From NCBI GenBank assembly GCA_964581165.1, contig CAZOMM010000033.1, forward strand, positions 1 to 21,981: a stretch of DNA of 21,981 nucleotides, given 5' to 3'. The stretch is from CAZPAN01 sp964581165 (GTDB lineage Bacteria; Actinomycetota; Coriobacteriia; Coriobacteriales; CADBOM01). Below are positions 7,392 through 13,828 of this stretch, piece by piece. The number at the start of each line of letters is the position of its first letter. Position 1 is the first letter of the stretch. Both the position numbers and the translations under genes were made by a program. Below the pieces are notes generated by a model that ran no database searches, had not been told where the DNA came from, and saw only the letters and a program-made list of their open reading frames with translations.

Positions 7392-8936
7392 ATGAGTTCC
7401 AAATACTCTAGAAGCGTCAACAAATATGGGAAACACTCTTATAGCTCTAGATCACGATCCTCAAACGAAAGCACTGACAAGAAGTATTCTTTTAGTAAAT
7501 CAACTTACACATCCACGGCCGTGGATAGTGGAGATCTCTTAGGCAAGTACAGTAGAGGCACAGACCGTGCATCCGCCACTGCGGTTAGCAAGGATGAGCT
7601 AAACAAGTACAGCAGAAAGGTCTCTTCTAAAAGTTATCCGTCCCTATATCGCAAAAGAGCTAGACGCCGTAGGATTCTGATTTCTGCTGTGATTGTGATG
7701 GTAGCCTTGCTTGCAGGCGGATGTGCAGCAGCTTTTGGTTATGTATCGTGGCTTAACGGTCAGTTTCGTTCGGGGATTGAGAATTTTGACGAGCTAAAAA
7801 GTGCTCTTGCTACTGATGCCGAAGAGGGTGACCCTTTCTACATATTGTTGATGGGTACCGACGGGCGTAACGATGAAGAGGCTGACAGAACAGATACCAT
7901 CATCCTTGCTAGGGTTGATACCAGTGCTCAGCAGGTTGTGCTTATTTCGATACCACGTGACACAATGATTGAACTTGATGGGGTGGGTACAGCCAAGATA
8001 AATGCGGCTCATGCCTATTACGGCCCAGCAGGTGCGGTTGAGGCAGTTGAAGAGTTCGCTGGAGTTCAAATTTCTCATTATGCAGAGATTGATTTTAGTG
8101 GTTTTGTTGATTTGGTGGATGCTCTAGGCGGCGTGGAAGTTGATGTTCCCATTGAGATTGACGATGAAGATGCCGGCGGATATGTTGCCCAAGGCTTGCA
8201 AGTTCTAGATGGTGAGCATGCCCTAATTTTCTGTAGATCTCGCGACACAGCCATTGGAGATTATCAGCGACAGGCCAATCAAAGAATTTTCTTACAAGCC
8301 CTTGCAAGCGAGATTTTGTCTAGCGATGTTGCCACACTCACCGCTTCTATCAATTCGATTTCTTCCGCAGTTAGCACCGATATGACTGCAGATGAAATAC
8401 TTTCGATAGCAATGTCACTAAAGGGAATGGATACCAGTAGCATCTATTCCTACACAGTGCCTTCTACTACAAGTACGGTCGATGGTGTCTCGTACGTAGT
8501 TGCTTATGATGACGAGTGGGCCGAGATGATGGAAATCATCGATTCTGGTGGAATACCCGATGAACAGTCTTGGGAGATAGCAGGCATTGTTTCCGAAGAA
8601 TACAGCAACTCAACTGAAACAACTACGACTAGCCAAAGTTCCAGCATCACTCGCTCAAATTACAGCGTTACAGTTAGAAATGGTGGTGGCATTGAAGGCT
8701 CGGCTAGCAATGCGGCCTCGGTTTTGGAAGATGCTGGCTACTCGATTTACGAGACCGGAAATGCAAATCAGTTTGTTTATGAGCAAACGTTGATTATTTA
8801 CGACGACGATGAATATTCCAGCATAGCTTCTGACGTTATGTATATTCTGGGCACGGGTACAGTTGTGCAGTCGTCGGGCAGATATAGTTTTGATAGCGAT
8901 ATTTTGGTGATGCTTGGCTCAGACTGGACCGGTTAG
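7392..8936 (+). CDS. LCP-family (LytR-CpsA-Psr) cell-wall glycopolymer ligase
   Basis: Members of this family transfer undecaprenyl-linked glycopolymers onto peptidoglycan outside the membrane. The protein (514 residues from ATG 7392) has a roughly 95-residue cytosolic N-terminus, a cluster RKRARRRR before a single membrane helix (ISAVIVMVALLAGGCAAAFG), and an LCP domain with LMGTDGR, ADRTDTIILARVD, ISIPRDTMIEL, KINAAHAYYGP and FCRSRDTAIGDYQRQ. These Arg/Asp residues bind the lipid pyrophosphate. A Ser/Thr-rich linker leads to a C-terminal LytR_C domain beginning near SVTVRNGGG. The cytosolic part repeats a KYSR motif. GAGGTGAT just upstream supports 7392 over the in-frame GTG 7386 and ATG 7389. 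Association with murA fits a wall-assembly role. Confidence 0.9.
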   Translation: MSSKYSRSVNKYGKHSYSSRSRSSNESTDKKYSFSKSTYTSTAVDSGDLLGKYSRGTDRASATAVSKDELNKYSRKVSSKSYPSLYRKRARRRRILISAVIVMVALLAGGCAAAFGYVSWLNGQFRSGIENFDELKSALATDAEEGDPFYILLMGTDGRNDEEADRTDTIILARVDTSAQQVVLISIPRDTMIELDGVGTAKINAAHAYYGPAGAVEAVEEFAGVQISHYAEIDFSGFVDLVDALGGVEVDVPIEIDDEDAGGYVAQGLQVLDGEHALIFCRSRDTAIGDYQRQANQRIFLQALASEILSSDVATLTASINSISSAVSTDMTADEILSIAMSLKGMDTSSIYSYTVPSTTSTVDGVSYVVAYDDEWAEMMEIIDSGGIPDEQSWEIAGIVSEEYSNSTETTTTSQSSSITRSNYSVTVRNGGGIEGSASNAASVLEDAGYSIYETGNANQFVYEQTLIIYDDDEYSSIASDVMYILGTGTVVQSSGRYSFDSDILVMLGSDWTG

Positions 8937-9008
8937 CCTGGTTCCGGCTGGATCGCTCAGGCATGCTCCGACTGGATCGTTCAGGAATGGTATCGACCGG
9001 ACCGACCA
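8923..9008. repeat. 24-bp repeats (about 3.5 copies) starting in the LCP gene end
   Basis: Units start at 8923 (ACTGGACCGG), 8947 (GCTGGATCGC), 8971 (ACTGGATCGT) and 8996 (ACCGGACCGA), giving spacings of 24, 24 and 25 bp. The first contains the TAG stop at 8934-8936. Confidence 0.8.
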
Positions 9009-9011
9009 ACT

Positions 9012-9050
9012 TTGTTTGCCCGACTTGTTTGCTCGGCTTGTTTTTGACTT
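9012..9050. repeat. 13-bp tandem repeats
   Basis: TTGTTTGCCCGAC (9012-9024), TTGTTTGCTCGGC (9025-9037) and TTGTTTTTGACTT (9038-9050) follow directly on the 24-bp array and lead into the terminator. Confidence 0.7.
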
Positions 9051-9063
9051 ATAGAAAAGTTAG

Positions 9064-9096
9064 CGCCCTCGGCTTTTTGTCGGGGGCGTTTTGTTT
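9064..9096 (+). terminator. Intrinsic terminator of the LCP gene
   Basis: CGCCCTCGGC (9064-9073) pairs with GTCGGGGGCG (9079-9088), allowing G-U pairs, around a TTTTT loop. It is followed by TTTTGTTT. It separates the wall genes from the chaperone operon. Confidence 0.8.
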
Positions 9097-9105
9097 GAGC
9101 TCTCT

Positions 9106-9210
9106 TTGACATCTCTTTGCTGTACTCAAAAACCAACGCAAATATCTTTCTTGCTTTTGCGAAGGTAAATGTTTTGGCGAATGTTTTGATTGACATCCCT
9201 TCGCCGTACT
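9106..9210. repeat. 21-bp direct repeat upstream of dnaK, each starting TTGACATC
   Basis: Copies at 9106-9126 and 9190-9210 share TTGACATC(T/C)CTT(T/C)GC(T/C)GTACT, 84 bp apart. Each begins with a perfect -35 hexamer. The second could pair with TAAATC 17 bp later. AATGTTTTG is also repeated, at about 9168 and 9180. These may be duplicated promoter or regulator sites for the dnaK operon. Confidence 0.55.
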
Positions 9211-9266
9211 AATAAATCCTGTGTTTAAACATTCCAAAAATGCTTAGCTAAAACTTTAGAGAAAAC

Positions 9267-9289
9267 TTTTCACAAATAAACTGTGAAAA
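9267..9289 (+). promoter_or_regulatory. Inverted repeat abutting the dnaK -35 box, candidate HspR operator
   Basis: TTTTCACA (9267-9274) and TGTGAAAA (9282-9289) form a perfect inverted repeat with a 7-bp spacer, ending 4 bp before the -35 box. The known Streptomyces HspR site (HAIR) also has two 7-bp arms with an N7 spacer, but of different sequence (CTTGAGT/ACTCAAG), and no HAIR match is seen here. The geometry suggests, but does not prove, that it is the HspR site in this lineage. Confidence 0.45.
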
Positions 9290-9293
9290 AATG

Positions 9294-9322
9294 TTTACAT
9301 CTCTAATATAAAATCTTATAGT
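9294..9322 (+). promoter_or_regulatory. dnaK operon promoter
   Basis: TTTACA (9294-9299) and TATAGT (9317-9322) are separated by 17 bp, a good housekeeping-sigma promoter. A roughly 85-nt leader follows, with CTAGAC/GTCTAG arms (9375-9380, 9393-9398) just before the GAGGAG ribosome site. Confidence 0.7.
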
Positions 9323-9415
9323 TGGGCACTGAGATAATTTGAAATACCAAACAATCACAATCAAAATCTTTGAACTAGACAAGACAATCAGCGTCTAGAG
9401 ACGAGAGGAGTAAAA

Positions 9416-11332
9416 ATGAGCAAAATCCTTGGAATCGATCTTGGTACCACCAATTCGGCTATGGCAGTTATGGAGGGCGGTGAGCCCACCATCATCATTA
9501 ACGCAGAAGGCGATAGAACAACGCCTTCTGTTGTTGCGTTTAGGCAGGGTGGAGAGCGCGTTGTTGGGCGCGCTGCCAAGAATCAGGCTGTTACAAATCC
9601 CGAAAGCACAGTTAGCTCTATCAAGCGTTTTATCGGTCGTAACTTTAATGAGACTGCATCTGAGCGCGATACGATTTCTTACAACGTAGTAAACGGAAAA
9701 GACGGACGCTGCGATGTTCTTATAGATGGCAAGGAGTACACTCCCGAAGAGATCTCAGCAATGACTCTGCAAAAGCTTAAGGCCGATGCCGAGAAGCATT
9801 CTGGTGGAACTATCACTCAGGCAGTTATTACTGTTCCTGCTTACTTTAACGACTCGCAGCGCCAAGCTACCAAAGACGCTGGCAAGATTGCTGGGCTAGA
9901 TGTTCTAAGAATCATCAATGAGCCAACAGCTGCAGCATTAGCCTATGGTTTGGACAAGACCACTCGTGACGAAAAGATCTTGGTGTTTGACCTTGGTGGT
10001 GGAACCTTTGATGTTTCGATCTTAGAGATAAGCGAGGGTGTCTTTGAGGTTTTGTCTACTGCAGGTGACAATCACCTTGGTGGCGACGACTGGGATCAGC
10101 GAATAATGAACTGGCTAGCTGATAAGTTCCAGGCTGACAATGGAATTGATCTGCGTGTCGACAAGATGGCTTTGCAGCGTTTGCGCGATGCAGCTGAGAA
10201 GGCCAAAATTGAGCTTTCTGCAACTCAGCAATCCAATATCAACCTTCCCTTTATTACCGCAGACGCTTCTGGTCCTAAGCATCTGGATTACACGCTTACA
10301 CGTGCGGAGTTTGAGAAAATTACCGAGGATCTGCTCAACCGCTGCAAGCAGCCTGTTGAAGCCGCTATGAAAGATGCTGGCTTGTCGATGGGCGACATTG
10401 CTGAGGTCTTGCTGGTGGGTGGCTCCACTCGTATGCCTGCTGTGCAGCAGCTTGTAAAGCAGATCACTGGTAAAGATCCCAATATGTCTGTTAACCCCGA
10501 TGAGTGCGTAGCACTTGGTGCGGCTGTTCAAGGCGGCGTGCTTGCAGGTGATGTTGAAGGAATCCTGCTTTTGGATGTTACTCCGCTTTCGCTGGGTGTT
10601 GAGACCATGGGTGGCGTGATGACCAAGATGATCGAGCGCAATACCACGATCCCAACTTCTAAGAGCGAAATCTTCTCCACCGCAGCAGATGGACAGACCT
10701 CGGTTGAGATACATGTTTTGCAGGGCGAGCGTGAGATGGCAGCAGGCAATAAGACTCTGGGTAAGTTCCAGCTGGTTGGTATTCCTTCGGCACCAAGGGG
10801 AGTTCCACAGATCGAGGTTACCTTTGACATTGATGCTAACGGCATTGTGAACGTGTCGGCCAAGGATCTAGGAACAGGCAAGCAGCAGCAGATCACAATC
10901 TCTGGCTCCACTGCTCTGTCTGACGATGAGATCGAAAAGATGGTCAAAGATGCCGAGGTCCATGCATCTGAGGACGCAAAGCGTAAGGAAGAGGCTGAGA
11001 TTCGCAATACTGCCGATACTTTGGTTTACTCAACCGAAAAGACCATCAACGAATTGGGTGACAAAGTTCCTGCAGATACCAAGAGTACAGTTGAGGCAGC
11101 ACTTGCAGATCTAAGGTCGGCTTTAGAGAGCGGAGATTCTGACACCATCAAAGCAAAGACCGAGGCTCTGCAAACCGAGAGTTACAAGCTGGCCGAGCTT
11201 GCCTATCAAAGCCAGGCCCAGGCCCAGCAGGCTGGTCCACAAAATGCTGGCCAGCAAGCTACTGCTCAAACAGATGACGACACAGTCGAAGCAGACTATG
11301 AGGTCGTAGATGATGATAAGGATGAGCAATAA
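9416..11332 (+). CDS. dnaK: Chaperone protein DnaK (Hsp70)
   Basis: This ATP-driven chaperone binds exposed hydrophobic segments and works with DnaJ and GrpE. The 638 residues are full length. The nucleotide-binding domain shows GIDLGTTNSAMAV near the start, FDLGGGTFDVSILE in the middle and LLVGGSTRMPAVQQLV later. The substrate domain follows (about 380-500), then a helical lid, a Gln/Ala-rich linker and the conserved acidic end EADYEVVDDD. ATG 9416 has GAGGAG 5 nt upstream. Its TAA overlaps the grpE ATG by one base (TAATG), so the two genes are translationally coupled. The promoter, inverted repeat and downstream hspR point to repression by HspR with DnaK as co-repressor, as known in Streptomyces and mycobacteria. 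Confidence 0.98.
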   Translation: MSKILGIDLGTTNSAMAVMEGGEPTIIINAEGDRTTPSVVAFRQGGERVVGRAAKNQAVTNPESTVSSIKRFIGRNFNETASERDTISYNVVNGKDGRCDVLIDGKEYTPEEISAMTLQKLKADAEKHSGGTITQAVITVPAYFNDSQRQATKDAGKIAGLDVLRIINEPTAAALAYGLDKTTRDEKILVFDLGGGTFDVSILEISEGVFEVLSTAGDNHLGGDDWDQRIMNWLADKFQADNGIDLRVDKMALQRLRDAAEKAKIELSATQQSNINLPFITADASGPKHLDYTLTRAEFEKITEDLLNRCKQPVEAAMKDAGLSMGDIAEVLLVGGSTRMPAVQQLVKQITGKDPNMSVNPDECVALGAAVQGGVLAGDVEGILLLDVTPLSLGVETMGGVMTKMIERNTTIPTSKSEIFSTAADGQTSVEIHVLQGEREMAAGNKTLGKFQLVGIPSAPRGVPQIEVTFDIDANGIVNVSAKDLGTGKQQQITISGSTALSDDEIEKMVKDAEVHASEDAKRKEEAEIRNTADTLVYSTEKTINELGDKVPADTKSTVEAALADLRSALESGDSDTIKAKTEALQTESYKLAELAYQSQAQAQQAGPQNAGQQATAQTDDDTVEADYEVVDDDKDEQ

Positions 11333-11997
11333 TGGCTGCTCCAGATCGCGATGTGGACAAGGATGTCGACGAGACTAAGTCGGCAGTAGAATCAGCCGAT
11401 GAAGCTCCCCTAAATAATGACGGGGAGCCTGATGGGGCAAAGACAGATACAGCCAAGGCAAGCGAAGTCGACGCCAACGAAGAACAGGTAGATGATGAGT
11501 CTGACATTAAAGAAGACTCTGAGTTAGAGAAGGTAAAAAAGGAGCTTGAAGAATCAAAGGATAAGTATCTGAGGCTTCAGGCTGAGTGGGATAACTACCG
11601 CAAAAGAACTGCTCAGGAGCGCCAGACAGAAAGGCAGCGGGCAACAGAGAAACTCGTCTGCAATTTACTTCAGGTTCTAGACGACTTGGAGCGCGCGATT
11701 GATAACGCTCCCGGTGGCGATGACGATCCGATGCTTGCAGGCGTAAAGGCTGTTCGAAGCAAGATGTTCGATATTTTGGCTCGAGAAGGCTTAGAAGCAG
11801 TTGATCCCAGCCTAGGGGATGCTTTTGATATCCAGTTACATCAAGCTGTGGGTACTGTTGAAGACACTGATCAGCCCGATGAATCGATTAACGAGATCTA
11901 TCAGAAGGGCTACATCATGGGAGGCAAGATTTTAAGGCCAGCCATGGTGACAGTGACCAAGGGAGGGCCGGTGCGGCCAAGCTCCAAAGAGGAGTAG
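11332..11997 (+). CDS. grpE: Nucleotide exchange factor GrpE
   Basis: GrpE releases ADP from DnaK. The 221-residue protein has a long acidic disordered N-terminus (about 60 residues, many Asp/Glu), then a coiled-coil helix (LEKVKKELEESKDKYLRLQA, EWDNYRKRT) that dimerises, and the C-terminal beta domain with GYIMGGKILRPAMVTV. ATG 11332 overlaps the dnaK stop. An AAGGATGAG sequence in the dnaK end serves as ribosome site. It is followed by 265 bp of tandem repeats and hairpins before dnaJ, an unusually large gap inside this operon. Confidence 0.96.
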   Translation: MAAPDRDVDKDVDETKSAVESADEAPLNNDGEPDGAKTDTAKASEVDANEEQVDDESDIKEDSELEKVKKELEESKDKYLRLQAEWDNYRKRTAQERQTERQRATEKLVCNLLQVLDDLERAIDNAPGGDDDPMLAGVKAVRSKMFDILAREGLEAVDPSLGDAFDIQLHQAVGTVEDTDQPDESINEIYQKGYIMGGKILRPAMVTVTKGGPVRPSSKEE

Positions 11998-12013
11998 GAC
12001 ATATGAGCGAAAG

Positions 12014-12040
12014 GGGTGGATCTTGTGTGAGGATCCACCC
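12014..12040 (+). other. Strong hairpin in the grpE-dnaJ spacer
   Basis: GGGTGGATC (12014-12022) pairs perfectly with GATCCACCC (12032-12040) around a 9-nt loop, 16 bp after the grpE stop. No T-run follows, so it is more likely a processing or stability element than a terminator. It is built from two inverted copies of the local repeat unit. Confidence 0.55.
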
Positions 12041-12184
12041 TATATGGGCATCCACCCCATGTAGGCATCCACTTTGTGTGAGTGTCCACTTTGTGTGAGC
12101 GTCCACCCATTCACCTCATGTGGGCGTTCACCCGTCCACCCCATATGAGCGACCATCCCACATGGAGGCATTCATTCCATGTGC
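12016..12184. repeat. Array of about ten 17-bp degenerate repeats between grpE and dnaJ
   Basis: Four contiguous 17-bp units start at 12033 (ATCCACCCTATATGGGC), 12050 (ATCCACCCCATGTAGGC), 12067 and 12084. Further full units are at 12109 and 12134, each preceded by an 8-bp half unit (GTCCACCC, GTTCACCC). Drifted copies run to 12184, and a related unit lies at 12016-12032. Consensus is (A/G)TCCAC-YYY-RTRTGRGC. The text just after the grpE stop (ACATATGAGC) resembles the unit end. Confidence 0.85.
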
Positions 12185-12202
12185 AAAGGAAGACGGTAAT
12201 AG

Positions 12203-12244
12203 AAAACCGAGATACACGAGACGCATATACGGGCATTCGGTTTT
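12203..12244 (+). other. Long-loop hairpin ahead of dnaJ
   Basis: AAAACCGA (12203-12210) pairs with TCGGTTTT (12237-12244) across 26 nt, ending 6 nt before the dnaJ ribosome site (GAGG at 12250). It could modulate dnaJ translation. Confidence 0.35.
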
Positions 12245-12262
12245 AGATCGAGGTAATCAAAG

Positions 12263-13261
12263 ATGGCAACGAAGCAGAAATCCTATTACGACATACTGGG
12301 AGTTAAGCGTGATGCCACTGCCGATGAGATCAAGAAGGCCTACCGAAAGCTCGCGAGACAATACCATCCCGATGCGGGTGGGGATGAGGAGAAGTTCAAG
12401 GAAATTAACTTGGCATATGAGATCCTGTCCGATCCCCAAAAGCGCGAGCAGTACGACACAATAGGTCAATACTCGTCTGCAGCGGGTTCAGGCGCTGGAT
12501 ATACCGGATATGCTGGTAATCCATATACAACATGGACGTATACAGGCGATGGATCGGGAGGAATTCCCAAAGACTGGGAAGACATCCTCAAAAACTTTGC
12601 TGGATTTGGCGGCGGCTCCTGGCAAAACAATTGGTCAAATGCGACCGGAGGAGCTGGAGCTTCTACTTGGCAGCAGACTCCCATTAAGGGCAAAGATCTG
12701 CAGACCACACTAGAGATTTCATTTGAAGAGGCTTTCTCTGGATGCAAGAAAAAAGTTAAGCTAAAAAATCCTGACACAGGAGAGACTGAAGAGATTTTAG
12801 TTAAGGTTCCTGCCGGGGCAGTCGATGGTGGCAAGCTTAGATTTAAGCACAAGGGTGGCTACGGTGAAGAAGGGGCCGAGAGGGGAGACCTTCTAGTTGT
12901 AACCAAGATCGCGCCGCACCCTGTGTTTTCTCGCAAAGGCGCAGATGTGCTAATGACCTTGCCAATTACGTTTACAGAAGCAGCCTTGGGAAGCAAGCTC
13001 ACAATACCTACTCCTTCAGGTTCCAAGGTCAAGCTAAATATTCCAGCTGGTACTCAGGGTTCAAAGACCTTTGTACTGAGTGGAAAAGGAGCTAACAAGC
13101 TCAAGGGTAGCGGCAAGGGTGATTTTAAGATCACTGTAAGCGTGATTGTTCCTAAGAATTTGACATCCGAACAAAAGGAAGCCTTGGAGGCTCTGGCTAA
13201 GGCTGATGAGAAGGCCGGTATCTCCCCCAGGCCCCAAATCGACAAGATGCTTGGAAGGTAG
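12263..13261 (+). CDS. dnaJ: DnaJ/CbpA-type co-chaperone lacking the zinc finger
   Basis: The J domain (about residues 6-70) has YYDILGVKRDATADEIKKAY and the essential HPD at 35-37, which stimulates DnaK ATPase. A Gly/Tyr/Trp-rich linker follows, then the two beta-barrel substrate domains (KGKDLQTTLEISFEEAFSG onward; LPITFTEAALGSKLTIPTP). No CxxCxGxG zinc-binding repeats exist and only one cysteine is visible (SGCKKK), so this 332-residue protein has the class B/CbpA architecture rather than classical DnaJ. ATG 12263 has GAGG 9 nt upstream. The gene ends 8 bp before hspR. A second, zinc-finger DnaJ may exist elsewhere in the genome (inference). Confidence 0.93.
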   Translation: MATKQKSYYDILGVKRDATADEIKKAYRKLARQYHPDAGGDEEKFKEINLAYEILSDPQKREQYDTIGQYSSAAGSGAGYTGYAGNPYTTWTYTGDGSGGIPKDWEDILKNFAGFGGGSWQNNWSNATGGAGASTWQQTPIKGKDLQTTLEISFEEAFSGCKKKVKLKNPDTGETEEILVKVPAGAVDGGKLRFKHKGGYGEEGAERGDLLVVTKIAPHPVFSRKGADVLMTLPITFTEAALGSKLTIPTPSGSKVKLNIPAGTQGSKTFVLSGKGANKLKGSGKGDFKITVSVIVPKNLTSEQKEALEALAKADEKAGISPRPQIDKMLGR

Positions 13262-13269
13262 CAATTGAG

Positions 13270-13659
13270 ATGGCTAAGGAAGATGACAACAGGCCGCTGT
13301 TCATGATTAGTGTTGCAGCAGAGCTTGCTGGTGTTCATCCACAAACACTGCGAGCTTATGAGAGCAAAGGTCTTGTGGTTCCAAAGCGAACTGCGGGCAA
13401 TACAAGAATGTATTCCAGAGCTGATATTCAAAGACTTGAGCTAATTGGAGACCTAACCGACGAGGGAATAAATCTTGCCGGTGTAATTAGGATTCTCGAT
13501 TTGGAGAAGCGTCTGGAACAACGAGAAAAGCGCATTGAGGAGCTTGAGCATGAGAACAAGCGCATGGCAAAGGAGCTTCATGATTTGCGCATGAAAGAGA
13601 CCATTAAGGCAATAGTTAAGGTAGACGATGAACCCAAGGTTTTCCCTTGGGATTTTTAA
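13270..13659 (+). CDS. hspR: Heat-shock repressor HspR (MerR family)
   Basis: The 129-residue protein opens with a MerR-type winged helix: ISVAAELAGVHPQTLRAYES, then KRTAGNTRMYSRADIQRLEL, and DEGINLAGVIRILDLEKRLE, the HspR hallmark segment. A coiled coil with alternating Glu/Lys (about 80-110) follows. In actinobacteria HspR represses the dnaK operon, and often clpB, and binds DNA together with DnaK. The gene being last in the dnaK operon makes an autoregulatory loop. ATG 13270 has GGAAGG in the dnaJ end. The final codons form the stem of an intrinsic terminator. Confidence 0.94.
   Translation: MAKEDDNRPLFMISVAAELAGVHPQTLRAYESKGLVVPKRTAGNTRMYSRADIQRLELIGDLTDEGINLAGVIRILDLEKRLEQREKRIEELEHENKRMAKELHDLRMKETIKAIVKVDDEPKVFPWDF
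13633..13657 (+). terminator. Intrinsic terminator overlapping the hspR stop codon
   Basis: CCCAAGG (13633-13639) pairs with CCTTGGG (13645-13651) around TTTTC and is followed by ATTTTT. The stem codes for part of the C-terminus (PKVFPWDF) and the T-run runs into the TAA. A second stem (TGGGGG/CCCCCA, 13664-13679) follows. It would end dnaK-operon transcripts before clpB, or leave only read-through. Confidence 0.75.
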
Positions 13660-13691
13660 AAGGTGGGGGTGTGCCCCCAGTACTAAATCTT

Positions 13692-13805
13692 GGCTGGATA
13701 TACGTCGCACAGCTGGGCATACGCCATTTTGCGTCACACAGCTGAATTTGTGCCGTTTTACCTAACACAGCTAGATTCACGTCATGCGGCTGGGTTTATA
13801 CCCAT
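13692..13805. repeat. Degenerate AGCTGG repeats between hspR and clpB
   Basis: Units starting GGCTGGATATACGTC (13692), AGCTGGGCATACGCC (13711), AGCTGAATTTGTGCC (13740), AGCTAGATTCACGTC (13769) and GGCTGGGTTTATACC (13788) are spaced 19, 29, 29 and 19 bp. The 29-bp spacings carry an extra 10 bp (ATTTTGCGTC or GTTTTACCTA). They fill most of the 169-bp spacer. Confidence 0.75.
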
Positions 13806-13828
13806 GCATAAAGATTGGAGATACCGCG

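Noticed and set aside
8981..9237. Minus-strand frames upstream of dnaK with internal similarity (FISTAKGCQ, FLSTAKRCQ)
   Set aside because: The apparent protein repeat is just the translated 21-bp DNA repeat at 9106 and 9190, and the frames cross the LCP terminator.
9375..9398. CTAGAC-N12-GTCTAG as the HspR (HAIR) site
   Set aside because: Arms and spacing do not match HAIR, and the position is between promoter and ribosome site; the N7 repeat at 9267 is a better candidate.
9240..9415. CIRCE element for HrcA
   Set aside because: No TTAGCACTC-N9-GAGTGCTAA or close variant is present.
10115..10714. 199-codon minus-strand frame inside dnaK
   Set aside because: Antisense shadow of a highly conserved gene; composition is not protein-like.
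10528..11007. 159-codon minus-strand frame inside dnaK
   Set aside because: Shadow frame with Ser/Thr/Ile-rich text typical of antisense to dnaK codons.
12016..12184. CRISPR array in the grpE-dnaJ spacer
   Set aside because: Units are contiguous 17-mers with no unique spacers between them, degenerate, and without cas genes.
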